Source: Castellaniella sp036379515
GTDB taxonomy: Bacteria > Pseudomonadota > Gammaproteobacteria > Burkholderiales > Burkholderiaceae_B
Direction of reading: 5' to 3'
Assembly (NCBI RefSeq): GCF_036379515.1
Contig: NZ_DASVGN010000015.1
Location: 40,725 to 104,724 of the forward strand
DNA length: 64,000 nucleotides
Shown: positions 15,628 to 24,076 of the stretch, in pieces
Numbering within the stretch: position 1 is the first letter of the stretch
Layout: the number at the start of each line of letters is the position of its first letter
Position numbers and translations under genes: made by a program
The notes under the pieces: model-generated
What the model was told of the DNA's origin: nothing
Databases searched by the model: none
The model's input: the letters and a program-made list of their open reading frames with translations, nothing else

Positions 15628-16329
15628 CTAGCCTCTGCGCCGTTCTGATCCTCCGTTCCGCCGGGGTTGCCGGTATCGCGACCGCACCCACCACAGAACC
15701 CGCGTGCCCAGTAGCGCTGCCAGCACCCAGGCGTAGAGGTGGGGCTCGAAGAAGTCGTTCTTGCCGGCACGCATCCAGTCGAAATGCCAGACCGAGAGGA
15801 TTGCTGCAGGGTAAACCAGCCAGTGCAGGCGTGTCCACCAACGGCCCAGCCTACGTATCCAGCCGTGGGTTGAAGTCAGCGCGAGCGGTATCAGGCAGAG
15901 CACGGCCAAGGCCCCGATGCCGATGAAGTCACGTTGCCAGAGATCGTGCCGCATCGAAGCCCAGACACCGCCTCGATCCCATAATCCCCAGGCAATGACG
16001 TGCAATACGGTATAGAAAAAGGCGTAAAGCCCCAGTGCTCGACGATGGCGAATCAGCCCAGCCCAGCCCGTCAGGCGCCGGACGGGCGTTGCCGCCAATA
16101 CCGCCCACAGCAGCACCAGCGCCCAGGTTCCTGAAGAACGGATCAGGAATTCTGGCGGGTTGGCCGTGAGATTGTTCTGGTAGCCCAGGACCACCCAACG
16201 CGCGAGCGGAAAAAGGCCAAATAGATGGATGCCCAAGGCCAGCAAGGTGGTGCCCATCGTCACTCGCCTTCTTTGCTTGGCCTGCACTACATTTCGTTTG
16301 GAACCGGCTGCCAGGGCTGGTTGACGCAT
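15628..16329 (-). CDS. msrQ: MsrQ-like haem membrane protein (YedZ type)
   Basis: 233-residue inner-membrane protein of the ferric-reductase-like/MsrQ family with about six helices. It shows IRHRRALGLYAFFYTVLHVI and ALTSTHGWIRRLGRWWTRLHW, closely following the family pattern, with His residues in TVLHV, RLHW and SVWHFDW as candidate haem ligands. MsrQ passes electrons from the quinone pool to periplasmic MsrP, which repairs oxidised methionines, but no msrP is adjacent. ATG 16329 has GAAGG upstream; a later ATG at 16257 is possible. Lies between a fasciclin gene and a sigma/anti-sigma pair on the same strand. Confidence 0.88.
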   Translation of the reverse strand: MRQPALAAGSKRNVVQAKQRRRVTMGTTLLALGIHLFGLFPLARWVVLGYQNNLTANPPEFLIRSSGTWALVLLWAVLAATPVRRLTGWAGLIRHRRALGLYAFFYTVLHVIAWGLWDRGGVWASMRHDLWQRDFIGIGALAVLCLIPLALTSTHGWIRRLGRWWTRLHWLVYPAAILSVWHFDWMRAGKNDFFEPHLYAWVLAALLGTRVLWWVRSRYRQPRRNGGSERRRG

Positions 16330-16430
16330 GGTACACCTTCGCCTTTTGCACAGCGCTGTCGGGGGTGGGCCATCTGGCCTGCGACTGATCTGCCGCACCC
16401 CGTCTGCACTTTTCGACTCAGTACAGGACG

Positions 16431-16979
16431 TTATTCAGGTAATAGCACCTTGTCCACGACATCAATGATGCCGTTTTTCTGCATTACATCGTAGGTGCTG
16501 ATGTCGGCCACGCCGCCCGAGCTATCTTTGATCTGGATATTCTGTGGTCCATTCATCATGACGGTGAGGGTTCCACCTTCCGCTGTTTTCAGTTCTGCCT
16601 TGCCGCCGCCCTTGTGAATCATTTGCTCAAGGTCGCGCTTTGTATAGCGGCCAGGGACCACGTGATAGGTCAGGATTTTGACCAATTTCTGCTTGTTCTC
16701 GGGTTTGAGCAGAGTCTGCACGGTGCCCGCTGGCAAGGCGTCAAAGGCAGCGTTTGTGGGTGCAAACACGGTAAATGGCCCTTTGCTTTCCAGGGTAGAT
16801 ACCAGACCTGCAGCCTTGACTGCTGCTACCAGAGTTGTGTGATCCTTTGAGTTCACCGCATTTTGTACGATGTTCTTTTCAGGGAACATTGCGGCGCCGC
16901 CTACATCAACCGTTGCCGCGCCTGCTGTGCTGGCAGCCAGTGTCGCTGCCAAGGCTACTGTCCAAAGAGTGGCTTTCAT
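16431..16979 (-). CDS. Secreted fasciclin domain protein
   Basis: 182-residue exported protein: signal peptide MKATLWTVALAATLAASTAG, then one fasciclin (FAS1) domain with the H1 motif FTVFAPTNAAFDALP, the YH-type ILTYHVVPGR and the closing GIIDVVDKVLLP. FAS1 domains mediate adhesion; the mycobacterial MPT70/MPT83 proteins of this type are SigK targets. ATG 16979 follows AAGGAAACGTG. It is the first gene of the msrQ-sigK-rskA strand (101 bp before msrQ), so it is a likely target of that sigma factor. Confidence 0.93.
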   Translation of the reverse strand: MKATLWTVALAATLAASTAGAATVDVGGAAMFPEKNIVQNAVNSKDHTTLVAAVKAAGLVSTLESKGPFTVFAPTNAAFDALPAGTVQTLLKPENKQKLVKILTYHVVPGRYTKRDLEQMIHKGGGKAELKTAEGGTLTVMMNGPQNIQIKDSSGGVADISTYDVMQKNGIIDVVDKVLLPE

Positions 16980-17101
16980 CACGTTTCCTTTTCAATGAAG
17001 TGTGTTCCGGGGACTACACCTGGCTATACGAGCGAGGGCCCGGTTTGGATGCACTACATTGGAAATTTTTACTGTTTGGACGGTGTGGGCGTCTTCTGGG
17101 G

Positions 17102-17119
17102 GTACTCTTGGTGGAGTAC
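17102..17119. promoter_or_regulatory. Inverted repeat between fasciclin and tartrate dehydrogenase genes
   Basis: GTACTC-N6-GAGTAC, perfect 6-bp arms, in the 243-bp divergent gap. It lies 123-140 bp from the fasciclin start and about 104 bp from the tartrate dehydrogenase start. Possible operator; no regulator can be assigned. Confidence 0.35.
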
Positions 17120-17222
17120 TACATTACGTTTTTGCTGCAGAGCCCTCGGGTGCGTTGAAGTACAGGCGGTACCTGACGGCAGTTCAGCTTGAGCCTCTTT
17201 TGGATATTGGTCGGAATCAAAA

Positions 17223-18299
17223 ATGAGTGAAGAGATGCCTGTTTTTCGTGTGGCGGTGATTGCTGGGGATGGTATTGGTCAAGAAGTGATGCCCGAGGGG
17301 TTGCGCGTACTTGAAGCAGCGGCCCGCCGCTTTGGCTTCACGTTGCATGAAGATTCCTTCGACTGGGGCTGTGAGTATTACCAGAAGCACGGCCGCATGA
17401 TGCCAGAAGATGGTCTGGATCTGATCCGTCATCATGATGCGGTGTTTCTCGGTGCCGTTGGCTTTCCGGGAGTACCGGATCATGTGTCGCTGGGGGGCCT
17501 GCTGCTGGCCATTCGACGGGGGTTCCAGCAGTACGCCAACATAAGACCTGTGCGCCTGATGCCCGGTGTCGAGTCGCCCCTGGCGCGCCGTAGCGTGGGT
17601 GATATCGATATGCTCATCGTGCGTGAGAACACTGAGGGCGAATATTCGGCTATTGGTGGGCTGATGGCGGCGGGTACGGCGGACGAGGCCGCCGTGCAGC
17701 TGAGCACCTTTTCCAGGAAAGGCGTGGACCGCATCCTCAAGTATGCGTTCGAGATGGCTCGCAAGCGTCCCGCCCGACATGTGACTTCTGCGACAAAGTC
17801 CAATGGACTGGCGATTACGATGCCCTATTGGGATGAACGGTTCAGGCGCATGGCCGAGCAATATCCGGATGTCAGGACGGATCAGTACCATATCGACATC
17901 CTCACAGCTCAGTTTGTCATGAATCCGCAGCGGTTCGATGTGGTGGTCGGGTCGAACCTGTTTGGCGATATTTTGTCGGACCTAGGCCCCGCTTGTACCG
18001 GCACGATCGGGATCGCACCGTCGGCCAACCTGAACCCGGAAAAGGAATACCCCTCCATGTTTGAGCCGGTCCATGGCTCGGCACCCGACATCTTTGGGCA
18101 GAATATCGCGAATCCAATCGGGCAGATCTGGTCCGGTGCATTGATGCTCGACCACTTGGGACAGGGGGCCGCGGCGGCAGCGATCGTGCGTGCGGTTGAA
18201 CAGGTCCTCGTCTCTGGACCAAGGACGCGGGATATGGGCGGCGAGGCGTCAACGACCGAAGTGGGCTGTGCAATCGCGGCTGCTGTCGAGACGGCATGA
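17223..18299 (+). CDS. ttuC: Tartrate dehydrogenase/decarboxylase
   Basis: 358-residue member of the isocitrate/isopropylmalate dehydrogenase family, closest to tartrate dehydrogenase. It oxidises tartrate or decarboxylates D-malate with NAD and a divalent metal. Visible: N-terminal VAVIAGDGIGQEVMPEG, VRENTEGEYSAIGG, catalytic Lys region SATKSNGLAITMPYWDE, metal-site GSNLFGDILSDLGP and NAD-binding EPVHGSAPDIFGQ-NIANP. Length and the LGAVG-PDHVSLGGLLLAIRR segment favour tartrate/D-malate over leuB. It stands alone, with no tartrate transporter beside it. Confidence 0.9.
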   Translation: MSEEMPVFRVAVIAGDGIGQEVMPEGLRVLEAAARRFGFTLHEDSFDWGCEYYQKHGRMMPEDGLDLIRHHDAVFLGAVGFPGVPDHVSLGGLLLAIRRGFQQYANIRPVRLMPGVESPLARRSVGDIDMLIVRENTEGEYSAIGGLMAAGTADEAAVQLSTFSRKGVDRILKYAFEMARKRPARHVTSATKSNGLAITMPYWDERFRRMAEQYPDVRTDQYHIDILTAQFVMNPQRFDVVVGSNLFGDILSDLGPACTGTIGIAPSANLNPEKEYPSMFEPVHGSAPDIFGQNIANPIGQIWSGALMLDHLGQGAAAAAIVRAVEQVLVSGPRTRDMGGEASTTEVGCAIAAAVETA

Positions 18300-18336
18300 A
18301 AATTCGTTGAGTGCGGCCCCTCTCACTTCACGATGC

Positions 18337-18364
18337 GGAACCTCGGCGGCGATTTGCAATCAAA
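18337..18364 (+). promoter_or_regulatory. RpoE-like promoter upstream of the DegP-type gene
   Basis: GGAACCT, 16-nt spacer, TCAAA, resembling the sigma-E consensus GGAACTT-N15/16-GTCnAA. It lies about 163 bp before the start codon of an envelope-stress protease, a typical sigma-E target. The -35 segment is part of a 12-bp direct repeat, ATGCGGAACCTC, at 18333 and 18455. Confidence 0.4.
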
Positions 18365-18526
18365 TCCCCTGTCGAGTGCCAAAACCAAGGTCGCGAGCAG
18401 GCGAACCGTCAACACCCTGTTGGATCGCGTCTCGAGCCAGCGAACCAGAGAGCCATGCGGAACCTCTCGGCCAGCAAGTGACCCTATGCGGCAGAGCAGT
18501 ACTCGGCGACCGAATAGGAGAATGAC

Positions 18527-20005
18527 ATGGCTTTGAATCTTACAGGCGGCCCCACCGTTAAGCGGGCCGTCGCATGCGCTGCAGCGAGTCTGTTGTTGGT
18601 TGCTGGCGTACCCGTCGGAGCCGCTTATGCTGAAGCGGCACCCGTTCCGACCATCGCGTTGCCGGATTTCACTCAGGTAGTCGCCCAGACCGAAGGGTCC
18701 GTCGTCAATGTCCGCACGACCGAGGCCGTTCCGGTCTCGCAGCCGCAGGACGGGCAACCAAATCCCCAAGACCTTTTTCGCTGGTTCTTCGGCCCGGACG
18801 CTGTCCCGCCCGGCATGGAGCAGCAGAATCCAAAGCCCAAGAGGCATGTGCCGCATTCCGGGCACGGCAAGGAAAAGACCGTGCCGTATGCCATCGGCTC
18901 CGGATTCATTATTTCCAGCGATGGCTACATTCTCACCAATGACCATGTGGTCAAGGGTGCCAACGGTGTTTCCGTGACGCTCAACGACGGCAAGGAATAT
19001 AAGGCCAAGGTCGTTGGGACGGACGCGCCTACCGACATTGCGTTGCTCAAGATCGACGCAACCGGGCTCAAACCCCTGGTCATTGGCGACTCGGACAAGC
19101 TCAAGAAAGGCCAATGGGTGCTGGCCATCGGCTCACCGTTCGGGCTGGACTCGACCGTGACGGCCGGGATCGTCAGCGCGATCAACCGCAACACGGGCGA
19201 CTACTTGCCATTCATCCAGACCGACGTCGCGGTAAACCCCGGCAACTCGGGTGGTCCGCTGCTGAATCTCAAGGGGCAGGTGGTCGGCATCAATTCGCAG
19301 ATCATCTCGCGCAGCGGTGGCTTCATGGGCATCTCGTTATCCATCCCCATTGACGAGGTCATGCGGGTCGTAGATCAGCTCAAGGCACACGGCAAAGTGA
19401 CCCGTGGCAAGATTGGCGTGGAGATCACTGCGGTTCAGAGTGACGTCGCCAAGGCGCTGGGATTGGGTGAAGACCGGGGGGCCCTCGTGAGCAGCGTCAG
19501 CACCAACGGCCCCGCCGCGAAGGCCGGAATACATGCCGGCGACGTGATCACCCGCTACAACGGGCAGGAAATCCAGCACGCCTGGGAACTCCCGCGTCTG
19601 GTGGGCCAAACCAAGCCAGGCACTGAAGTCAAGGTCGAAGTCTGGCGCAAGGGCAAGGCCTTGGATCTCACGGTCAAGATTGCCGAGTTGAAGTTCTCCT
19701 CGTCAGGCGAACCCGGGGAGATGCCGCAACAGGTTGAGACCACCGACCGCCTGGGCCTGGTCGTTGGGCCTCTGCAATCGGATGCAACCGTTACGCAGGG
19801 CGTCGTTGTGAAGAAAGCCAAGGGGCTTGCTGCCGACGCGGGCATCCAGCCTGGAGACGTGATCGAACGCGTGAACGATACCGACATCACGAGCCCGGCA
19901 CAATTCAACCAGATCATCAGCAGCACCAGCAAGTCGCAACCTGTGGCACTGCTGGTCAGCCGTGACGGGCAGTCTCAGTGGGTGATTCTCTCGGCTGGCC
20001 AATAG
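18527..20005 (+). CDS. mucD: Periplasmic serine protease DegP/MucD
   Basis: 492-residue Do-family protease/chaperone that degrades misfolded envelope proteins. Signal peptide about residues 10-36 (VACAAASLLLVAGVPVGAAYA), trypsin-like domain with catalytic triad H140 (TNDHVV), D170 (PTDIALLKID) and S241 (GNSGGP), then two PDZ domains (about 290-375 and 395-490; KIGVEITAVQ, TDRLGLVVG). ATG follows AGGAGAATGAC. In many relatives mucD sits at the end of the rpoE operon; here it stands alone with its own candidate sigma-E promoter and a strong terminator downstream. Confidence 0.95.
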   Translation: MALNLTGGPTVKRAVACAAASLLLVAGVPVGAAYAEAAPVPTIALPDFTQVVAQTEGSVVNVRTTEAVPVSQPQDGQPNPQDLFRWFFGPDAVPPGMEQQNPKPKRHVPHSGHGKEKTVPYAIGSGFIISSDGYILTNDHVVKGANGVSVTLNDGKEYKAKVVGTDAPTDIALLKIDATGLKPLVIGDSDKLKKGQWVLAIGSPFGLDSTVTAGIVSAINRNTGDYLPFIQTDVAVNPGNSGGPLLNLKGQVVGINSQIISRSGGFMGISLSIPIDEVMRVVDQLKAHGKVTRGKIGVEITAVQSDVAKALGLGEDRGALVSSVSTNGPAAKAGIHAGDVITRYNGQEIQHAWELPRLVGQTKPGTEVKVEVWRKGKALDLTVKIAELKFSSSGEPGEMPQQVETTDRLGLVVGPLQSDATVTQGVVVKKAKGLAADAGIQPGDVIERVNDTDITSPAQFNQIISSTSKSQPVALLVSRDGQSQWVILSAGQ

Positions 20006-20060
20006 GTCAGTCTGGCAGGAAGGTAGTCAGCCGGGTGCTGCTGCCTGACGTTGCAATCTG

Positions 20061-20091
20061 GGGTACCTTCGATCGGAGGTACCCTTTTTTT
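20061..20091 (+). terminator. Rho-independent terminator after mucD
   Basis: Perfect 8-bp stem GGGTACCT / AGGTACCC with an 8-nt loop, followed by seven T residues. Confidence 0.92.
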
Positions 20092-20207
20092 GTATCAGTA
20101 TTTTTTCTATGCGGATGTAATGACCCGGTCAACACCTGCCCAGGTGATATCTTCTATGATGCTGTCTGCCAAGTTTTCCGCCGGCAGATCACCATGCCGA
20201 GCCCCTC

Positions 20208-20474
20208 ATGAAAAAAACCGATCTCGAAAAGCAAAAAGCCCTGAAGCTCATAGGCAAGCTCAATGCTGTCATCCCGCCGGATCGCTTTGCCGGTGCCGCG
20301 TCTGCTGTAGATCACCGCGAACAGCGTCGCCTGGACCGAGCCGCTGGCCTGGTGTCCTTTCCTGTCAAACTGCACCAGCCATTGATCACGGCCCTGAACG
20401 CCAAGGCGCAGGCGGATGGCGTCAGCGTCAACGAGCTGTTGAACGTACTGCTGGCTCAAGCGCTGAAGAGCTAG
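20208..20474 (+). CDS. Small conserved hypothetical protein upstream of yaiI
   Basis: 88-residue basic, soluble protein (MKKTDLEKQKALKLIGKLNA ... VSVNELLNVLLAQALKS). I know no function for it. It ends 3 bases before the GTG start of the DUF188 gene, so the two are probably translated as a unit. The C-terminal half (LITALNAKAQADGVSVNELL) resembles the helical part of ribbon-helix-helix proteins such as HicB/Arc types, which is suggestive only. Confidence 0.7.
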   Translation: MKKTDLEKQKALKLIGKLNAVIPPDRFAGAASAVDHREQRRLDRAAGLVSFPVKLHQPLITALNAKAQADGVSVNELLNVLLAQALKS

Positions 20475-20477
20475 CCC

Positions 20478-20933
20478 GTGGACATATGGGTCGATGCCGA
20501 CGCCTGTCCCGCCGTCATCAAGGACATTCTGTATCGGGCTGCGCAGCGATCGCGGCGGACACTCACCCTGGTGGCCAATCAAATGTTGCGCACGCCGCCA
20601 TCGCCTTTGATCCGGGCCGTCCAGGTGCCGCGCGGGTTTGACGTGGCAGACGACTACATCGTTGAACACGCCTCTACCGGCGATCTGGTCATTACTGCGG
20701 ATATTCCCTTGGCAAGCGAGGCCCTGAGCAAGGGGGCGCTGGTGCTCAGCCCGCGTGGCGAACGCTTCACAGTCGACAGCATCAGCGAGCGTTTGTCGAT
20801 ACGAGACATGATGGAAGAATTGCGTAGCGCAGGCGTCGATACGGGTGGGCCGGCGGCCTTCAGCCAGGCGGACAGGCGCGCATTTGCCAATGCCCTGGAC
20901 AAATTGCTGCAGAAGGCGCAGCGGGAGGCGTGA
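20478..20933 (+). CDS. yaiI: YaiI/YqxD family protein (DUF188)
   Basis: 151-residue protein of the DUF188 family, PIN-like in fold. It carries the characteristic N-terminal IWVDADACPAVIKDIL, the middle VADDYIVEHASTGDLVITADIPLA with its acidic residues, and the C-terminal SQADRRAFANALDKLL. The acidic set would suit a metal-dependent nuclease, but activity has not been established for the family as far as I know. GTG start at 20478, 3 bases after the preceding small gene. Confidence 0.9.
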   Translation: MDIWVDADACPAVIKDILYRAAQRSRRTLTLVANQMLRTPPSPLIRAVQVPRGFDVADDYIVEHASTGDLVITADIPLASEALSKGALVLSPRGERFTVDSISERLSIRDMMEELRSAGVDTGGPAAFSQADRRAFANALDKLLQKAQREA

Positions 20934-20985
20934 TCTCGACTTTGCCGGCCTTGCGGTATAGGTCAGATGGATGTTTGTGTGCCTG

Positions 20986-21744
20986 TCATAGTCTTCCAAT
21001 CCTCATGTTGAGAGGCCAGACAATGTTGCGACGCACATTCTCGTCGCCCCAGGCGGATGAAAGGTCGCTGGCAAAGTTGAGGGGCACCTCTTGGTGCCCG
21101 GCTTCTTTGGCGCGCCGGACTGCAGACCACGTGGCGAGGTAGCCCAGGAATTCAGCCAGGTTCCAGTGAACCTTGATGGATAGAGGGGGCGCAGCCAGCT
21201 CCTCGAATGGAAAGTCGATGGTTGAATAGCCCGCGTCGACGAGCTTTCGCGCGGGAGGCCAGTAGGGACCGATCTCGTCTCGGTAGAACTGCATGAATCG
21301 TTCGTTGAGCTCTGGCTCGAAGCTCAGTACGCCATAGCTGATCAGCGCCAGTATGCCGCCGGGGGCAGCAATCCGTCTTGCTTCGGTGTAGAAATCCGGC
21401 AGATTGAACCAGTGCGCGGCCTGCGCCACCGTGATGAGGTTCGCACAGCCATTGGCCAGCGGCAAGCGTTCGGCCGGCGAGCGCAGGTAGGTGATCCGCT
21501 CGTGAGGAGTGGCGTTTGCAATCTGGTCGGCGCTGGGGTCCAGCCCGGCCACTGAGTCGAAATGGGGCGCAAGGAGGCGCGTCAACTGCCCATTGCCACA
21601 CCCCACGTCGACTGCCATTTTTCGGTCTGGCGTGATCGAGGCCAGGAAGGTGGCCAGGTCGGGAGGGTACTCGGGGCGAAAGCGAGCGTACGCTCGGCCC
21701 CCTTGATCGAACCAGTTCCGGGTTGAAGCGGCGTTACAGGACAT
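20986..21744 (-). CDS. Class I SAM-dependent methyltransferase
   Basis: 252-residue methyltransferase with SAM-binding motif I VDVGCGNGQLTRLL (about residues 41-54), motif II GLDPSADQI and the loop FDSVAGLD. The family signature NLITVAQAAHWFNLPDFYTE (about 108-127) resembles trans-aconitate/phytanoyl-type methyltransferases. The substrate is not evident. ATG 21744 is preceded by GAGAGG. It is convergent with yaiI (52-bp gap) and divergent from the DyP gene. Confidence 0.88.
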   Translation of the reverse strand: MSCNAASTRNWFDQGGRAYARFRPEYPPDLATFLASITPDRKMAVDVGCGNGQLTRLLAPHFDSVAGLDPSADQIANATPHERITYLRSPAERLPLANGCANLITVAQAAHWFNLPDFYTEARRIAAPGGILALISYGVLSFEPELNERFMQFYRDEIGPYWPPARKLVDAGYSTIDFPFEELAAPPLSIKVHWNLAEFLGYLATWSAVRRAKEAGHQEVPLNFASDLSSAWGDENVRRNIVWPLNMRIGRL

Positions 21745-21939
21745 GGGTTTGACCTCTCATGGACAAGTTGGTTTTGGCGGCGGTGAGCCGGGCTACCGTG
21801 GTCCGGCCGGTCTTGGTGAGATGAATTCCGCTCTTGCGACCATTGTTGACTGTATAGCGTGCAATCGGTGCGTGCATGAAGTTGTCCGTAACCCAGGCCG
21901 CAGGCCATAATTGAAGCCCAACGGAATCAGGAGAAGTGA

Positions 21940-22863
21940 TTGCCCACCGCCACCCCCCAGGCCGTCAATGCCCCTCCGGCGCAGGCCGCTATTTTTCTGG
22001 TCTTGTCCATCAGTCCAGGTGCTGAAAATATTCGTACCGTTCGATCGTTTTGCGCCGAAATCTCGGGCCTCGTGCGTGCGGTGGCTTCTCGGTATCCCGA
22101 TGGCGGACTTTCGTGCGTCCTCGGGGTAGGTGCAAGCGCGTGGGATGAGTTATTCGGCACACCACGCCCCAAAGAGCTGCATGGGTTCAAAGAGGTGCAG
22201 GGCACTCATCATGCCGTTGCGACGCCGGGGGACATGTTGCTGCACCTGCGGGCCAGGCGCATGGACCTGTGCTTCGAGCTCAGTGCGCAAATCCTGGCCC
22301 GGTTGGGTGCCGCCGTCGCTATCGAAGATGAGACGCATGCCTTCCAGTACTTCGATGCGAGGGCCATGATCGGTTTCGTCGATGGCGTGGAAAACCCCTC
22401 GGGCGCCGAGGCCACTGCGGCAACACTGGTGGGTGATGAAGACGCAGCCTTTGCCGGTGGTAGCTATGTCATCGTGCAAAAGTACGTGCATGACCTCTCG
22501 AGCTGGAACGCCTTGCCCGTGCAGGATCAAGAGAAAATCATCGGCCGCACCAAGCACGACAATATCGAGCTGTCCGACGAGGCCAAGCCGTCTTGGGCGC
22601 ACAACGCCTTGACGATCATTGAAGACGATGGTGAAGAGATCGAAATCGTGCGCGGCAATTTGCCGTATCGCGATCCGGCCAAGGGCGAGAACGGCACCTA
22701 TTTCATTGGCTATGCCAAAACGCCTCGGCCCATCGAGCAGATGATCGACAATATGTTCATCGGGCGCCCGCCTGGCAATTACGACCGGCTGCTCGATTAC
22801 AGCCGCGCCATCACCGGGTCGCTCTTTTTCGTGCCCTCGGCATCTTTTCTGGAAAATGCCTGA
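21940..22863 (+). CDS. DyP-type haem peroxidase (class B)
   Basis: 307-residue dye-decolourising peroxidase. The distal-site signature GFVDGVENPSGAEA carries the catalytic Asp (about residue 150), with FQYFDARAMIGF before it. YVHDLSSWNALPVQDQEKIIGRTK and the C-terminal YFIGYAKTPRPIEQMIDNMF are typical of YfeX-like class B enzymes, which oxidise dyes and lignin-like phenols with peroxide. No ATG lies at the right place: translation most likely begins at TTG 21940, 6 bases after AGGAG. No encapsulin gene is adjacent. Confidence 0.92.
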   Translation: MPTATPQAVNAPPAQAAIFLVLSISPGAENIRTVRSFCAEISGLVRAVASRYPDGGLSCVLGVGASAWDELFGTPRPKELHGFKEVQGTHHAVATPGDMLLHLRARRMDLCFELSAQILARLGAAVAIEDETHAFQYFDARAMIGFVDGVENPSGAEATAATLVGDEDAAFAGGSYVIVQKYVHDLSSWNALPVQDQEKIIGRTKHDNIELSDEAKPSWAHNALTIIEDDGEEIEIVRGNLPYRDPAKGENGTYFIGYAKTPRPIEQMIDNMFIGRPPGNYDRLLDYSRAITGSLFFVPSASFLENA

Positions 22864-22898
22864 GCACTCGCGCCTCATTGCGCCAGGTTTGCTCGGAC

Positions 22899-23615
22899 CT
22901 ACAGCGCCAGCAACCAGACGATGAGGGGGACCAGGGCGGCCGTCAGGGCGCCATTGAGCCCCATGGCCAGGCCGGCGAATGCGCCTGCCGTTTCGCTGTA
23001 TTCGAAGGCGCGCGCGGTGCCGATACCGTGCGAGGTCATGCCCAGCGCAAAGCCGCTGGCGATCGGGTCGCTCTGCGTCAGGCGCCCGAGCAGCAGGGTG
23101 CCAAATGCGCCGCCCAATACCCCGGTGATGACGACGAACACGACGGTCAGCTCGGCACTCCCGCCGATCTGGTCTGAAACCCCCATGGCAATCGGGGTGG
23201 TGATGGAGCGCGGCAGCAGGGACAGCAGCATATGCCCGTCTATACCCAAGAGTCGGCACAATGCCACGGTGGACAGGATACCGGTCAGCGATCCCACGAG
23301 CAGCGCGATCGAGATCGGGACGAAGTTGCGTTTGAGCGTGGGCAGCTGGCCGACCAGCGGCACGGACAGTGCGACTGTCGCGGGGCCGAGCAGGAAGTGG
23401 ATGAACTGCGCGCCGTCGAAATACTGGTCATAGTCGGTATGCGTGGCAAGCAGCAGCCCCACGATAGTCGTGATTGACACCAGGACGGGATTGAATAGCG
23501 CGAACCGGTGCGTGGCGGCGTAGAGCTGCTGGGCAAGCCAATACACGCTGACAGTGAGTGCCAGCCAGAGTAGCGGTTGACTCGCCAGATAAACCCAGAT
23601 CGCCGAGAGTTCCAT
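22899..23615 (-). CDS. lrgB: LrgB/CidB family membrane protein
   Basis: 238-residue integral membrane protein with about eight helices. It carries the family signature VALCRLLGIDGHMLLSLLPRSITTPIAMGVSDQIGG and the closing GIGTARAFEYSETAGAFAGLAMGLNG in split form across the sequence. LrgB/CidB proteins work with LrgA/CidA in export of metabolites such as glycolate or pyruvate, or in autolysis control, depending on the species. Start ATG 23615 lies 3 bases after the cidA-like stop, so the two are cotranslated. Confidence 0.92.
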   Translation of the reverse strand: MELSAIWVYLASQPLLWLALTVSVYWLAQQLYAATHRFALFNPVLVSITTIVGLLLATHTDYDQYFDGAQFIHFLLGPATVALSVPLVGQLPTLKRNFVPISIALLVGSLTGILSTVALCRLLGIDGHMLLSLLPRSITTPIAMGVSDQIGGSAELTVVFVVITGVLGGAFGTLLLGRLTQSDPIASGFALGMTSHGIGTARAFEYSETAGAFAGLAMGLNGALTAALVPLIVWLLAL

Positions 23616-23618
23616 GAT

Positions 23619-23978
23619 CTATTCCTGCTCTGGCCGGACATTGCGGCATTTGAGCAGCAGGTGCAGTGTCCATCCGGTCACCAGCAGCGTGATGGCTGCG
23701 GCGATCATGAGCACCAGGGCAATCTGCCAGGCTTGTCCCGCGGCTGCGCGCCAGTGGGCAATGATTCCTACCCCTGCAGGCACGAAGAGCAATGAAAGAT
23801 TTTCCAGGATGGGCTGTGTGGTGTGAACCAGCGGCACCGGTGCGCTGCCTCGCCAGAGCAGGTACGCGAAAAGCAGCAGCATCCCGATCACCGGGCCGGG
23901 GAGTGGAATGTGCAGGAACTGTGCCAGCAGGGTGCCGACAAGCTGCATCAGCAGCAGCAAGGCGAGAGAGCCTATCAT
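23619..23978 (-). CDS. cidA: LrgA/CidA family holin-like protein
   Basis: 119-residue membrane protein with four helices and the LrgA/CidA pattern: LLLLMQLVGTLLAQFLHIPL, PGPVIGMLLLFAYLL, ENLSLLFVPAGVGIIAHW and a C-terminal ALVLMIAAAITLLVTGW. It is the upstream partner of lrgB. ATG 23978 is preceded by AAGGAAGGCGCGC. The FVPAGVG segment is the family hallmark. Confidence 0.93.
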   Translation of the reverse strand: MIGSLALLLLMQLVGTLLAQFLHIPLPGPVIGMLLLFAYLLWRGSAPVPLVHTTQPILENLSLLFVPAGVGIIAHWRAAAGQAWQIALVLMIAAAITLLVTGWTLHLLLKCRNVRPEQE

Positions 23979-24076
23979 GCGCGCCTTCCTTTATTCGGTG
24001 GGACGTGAATGTTAGCGTACTCTTGCTGTGGCGCCCGGTCGTCCTCACTGCTATCAGCTGGAATCGCTGGACGAGC

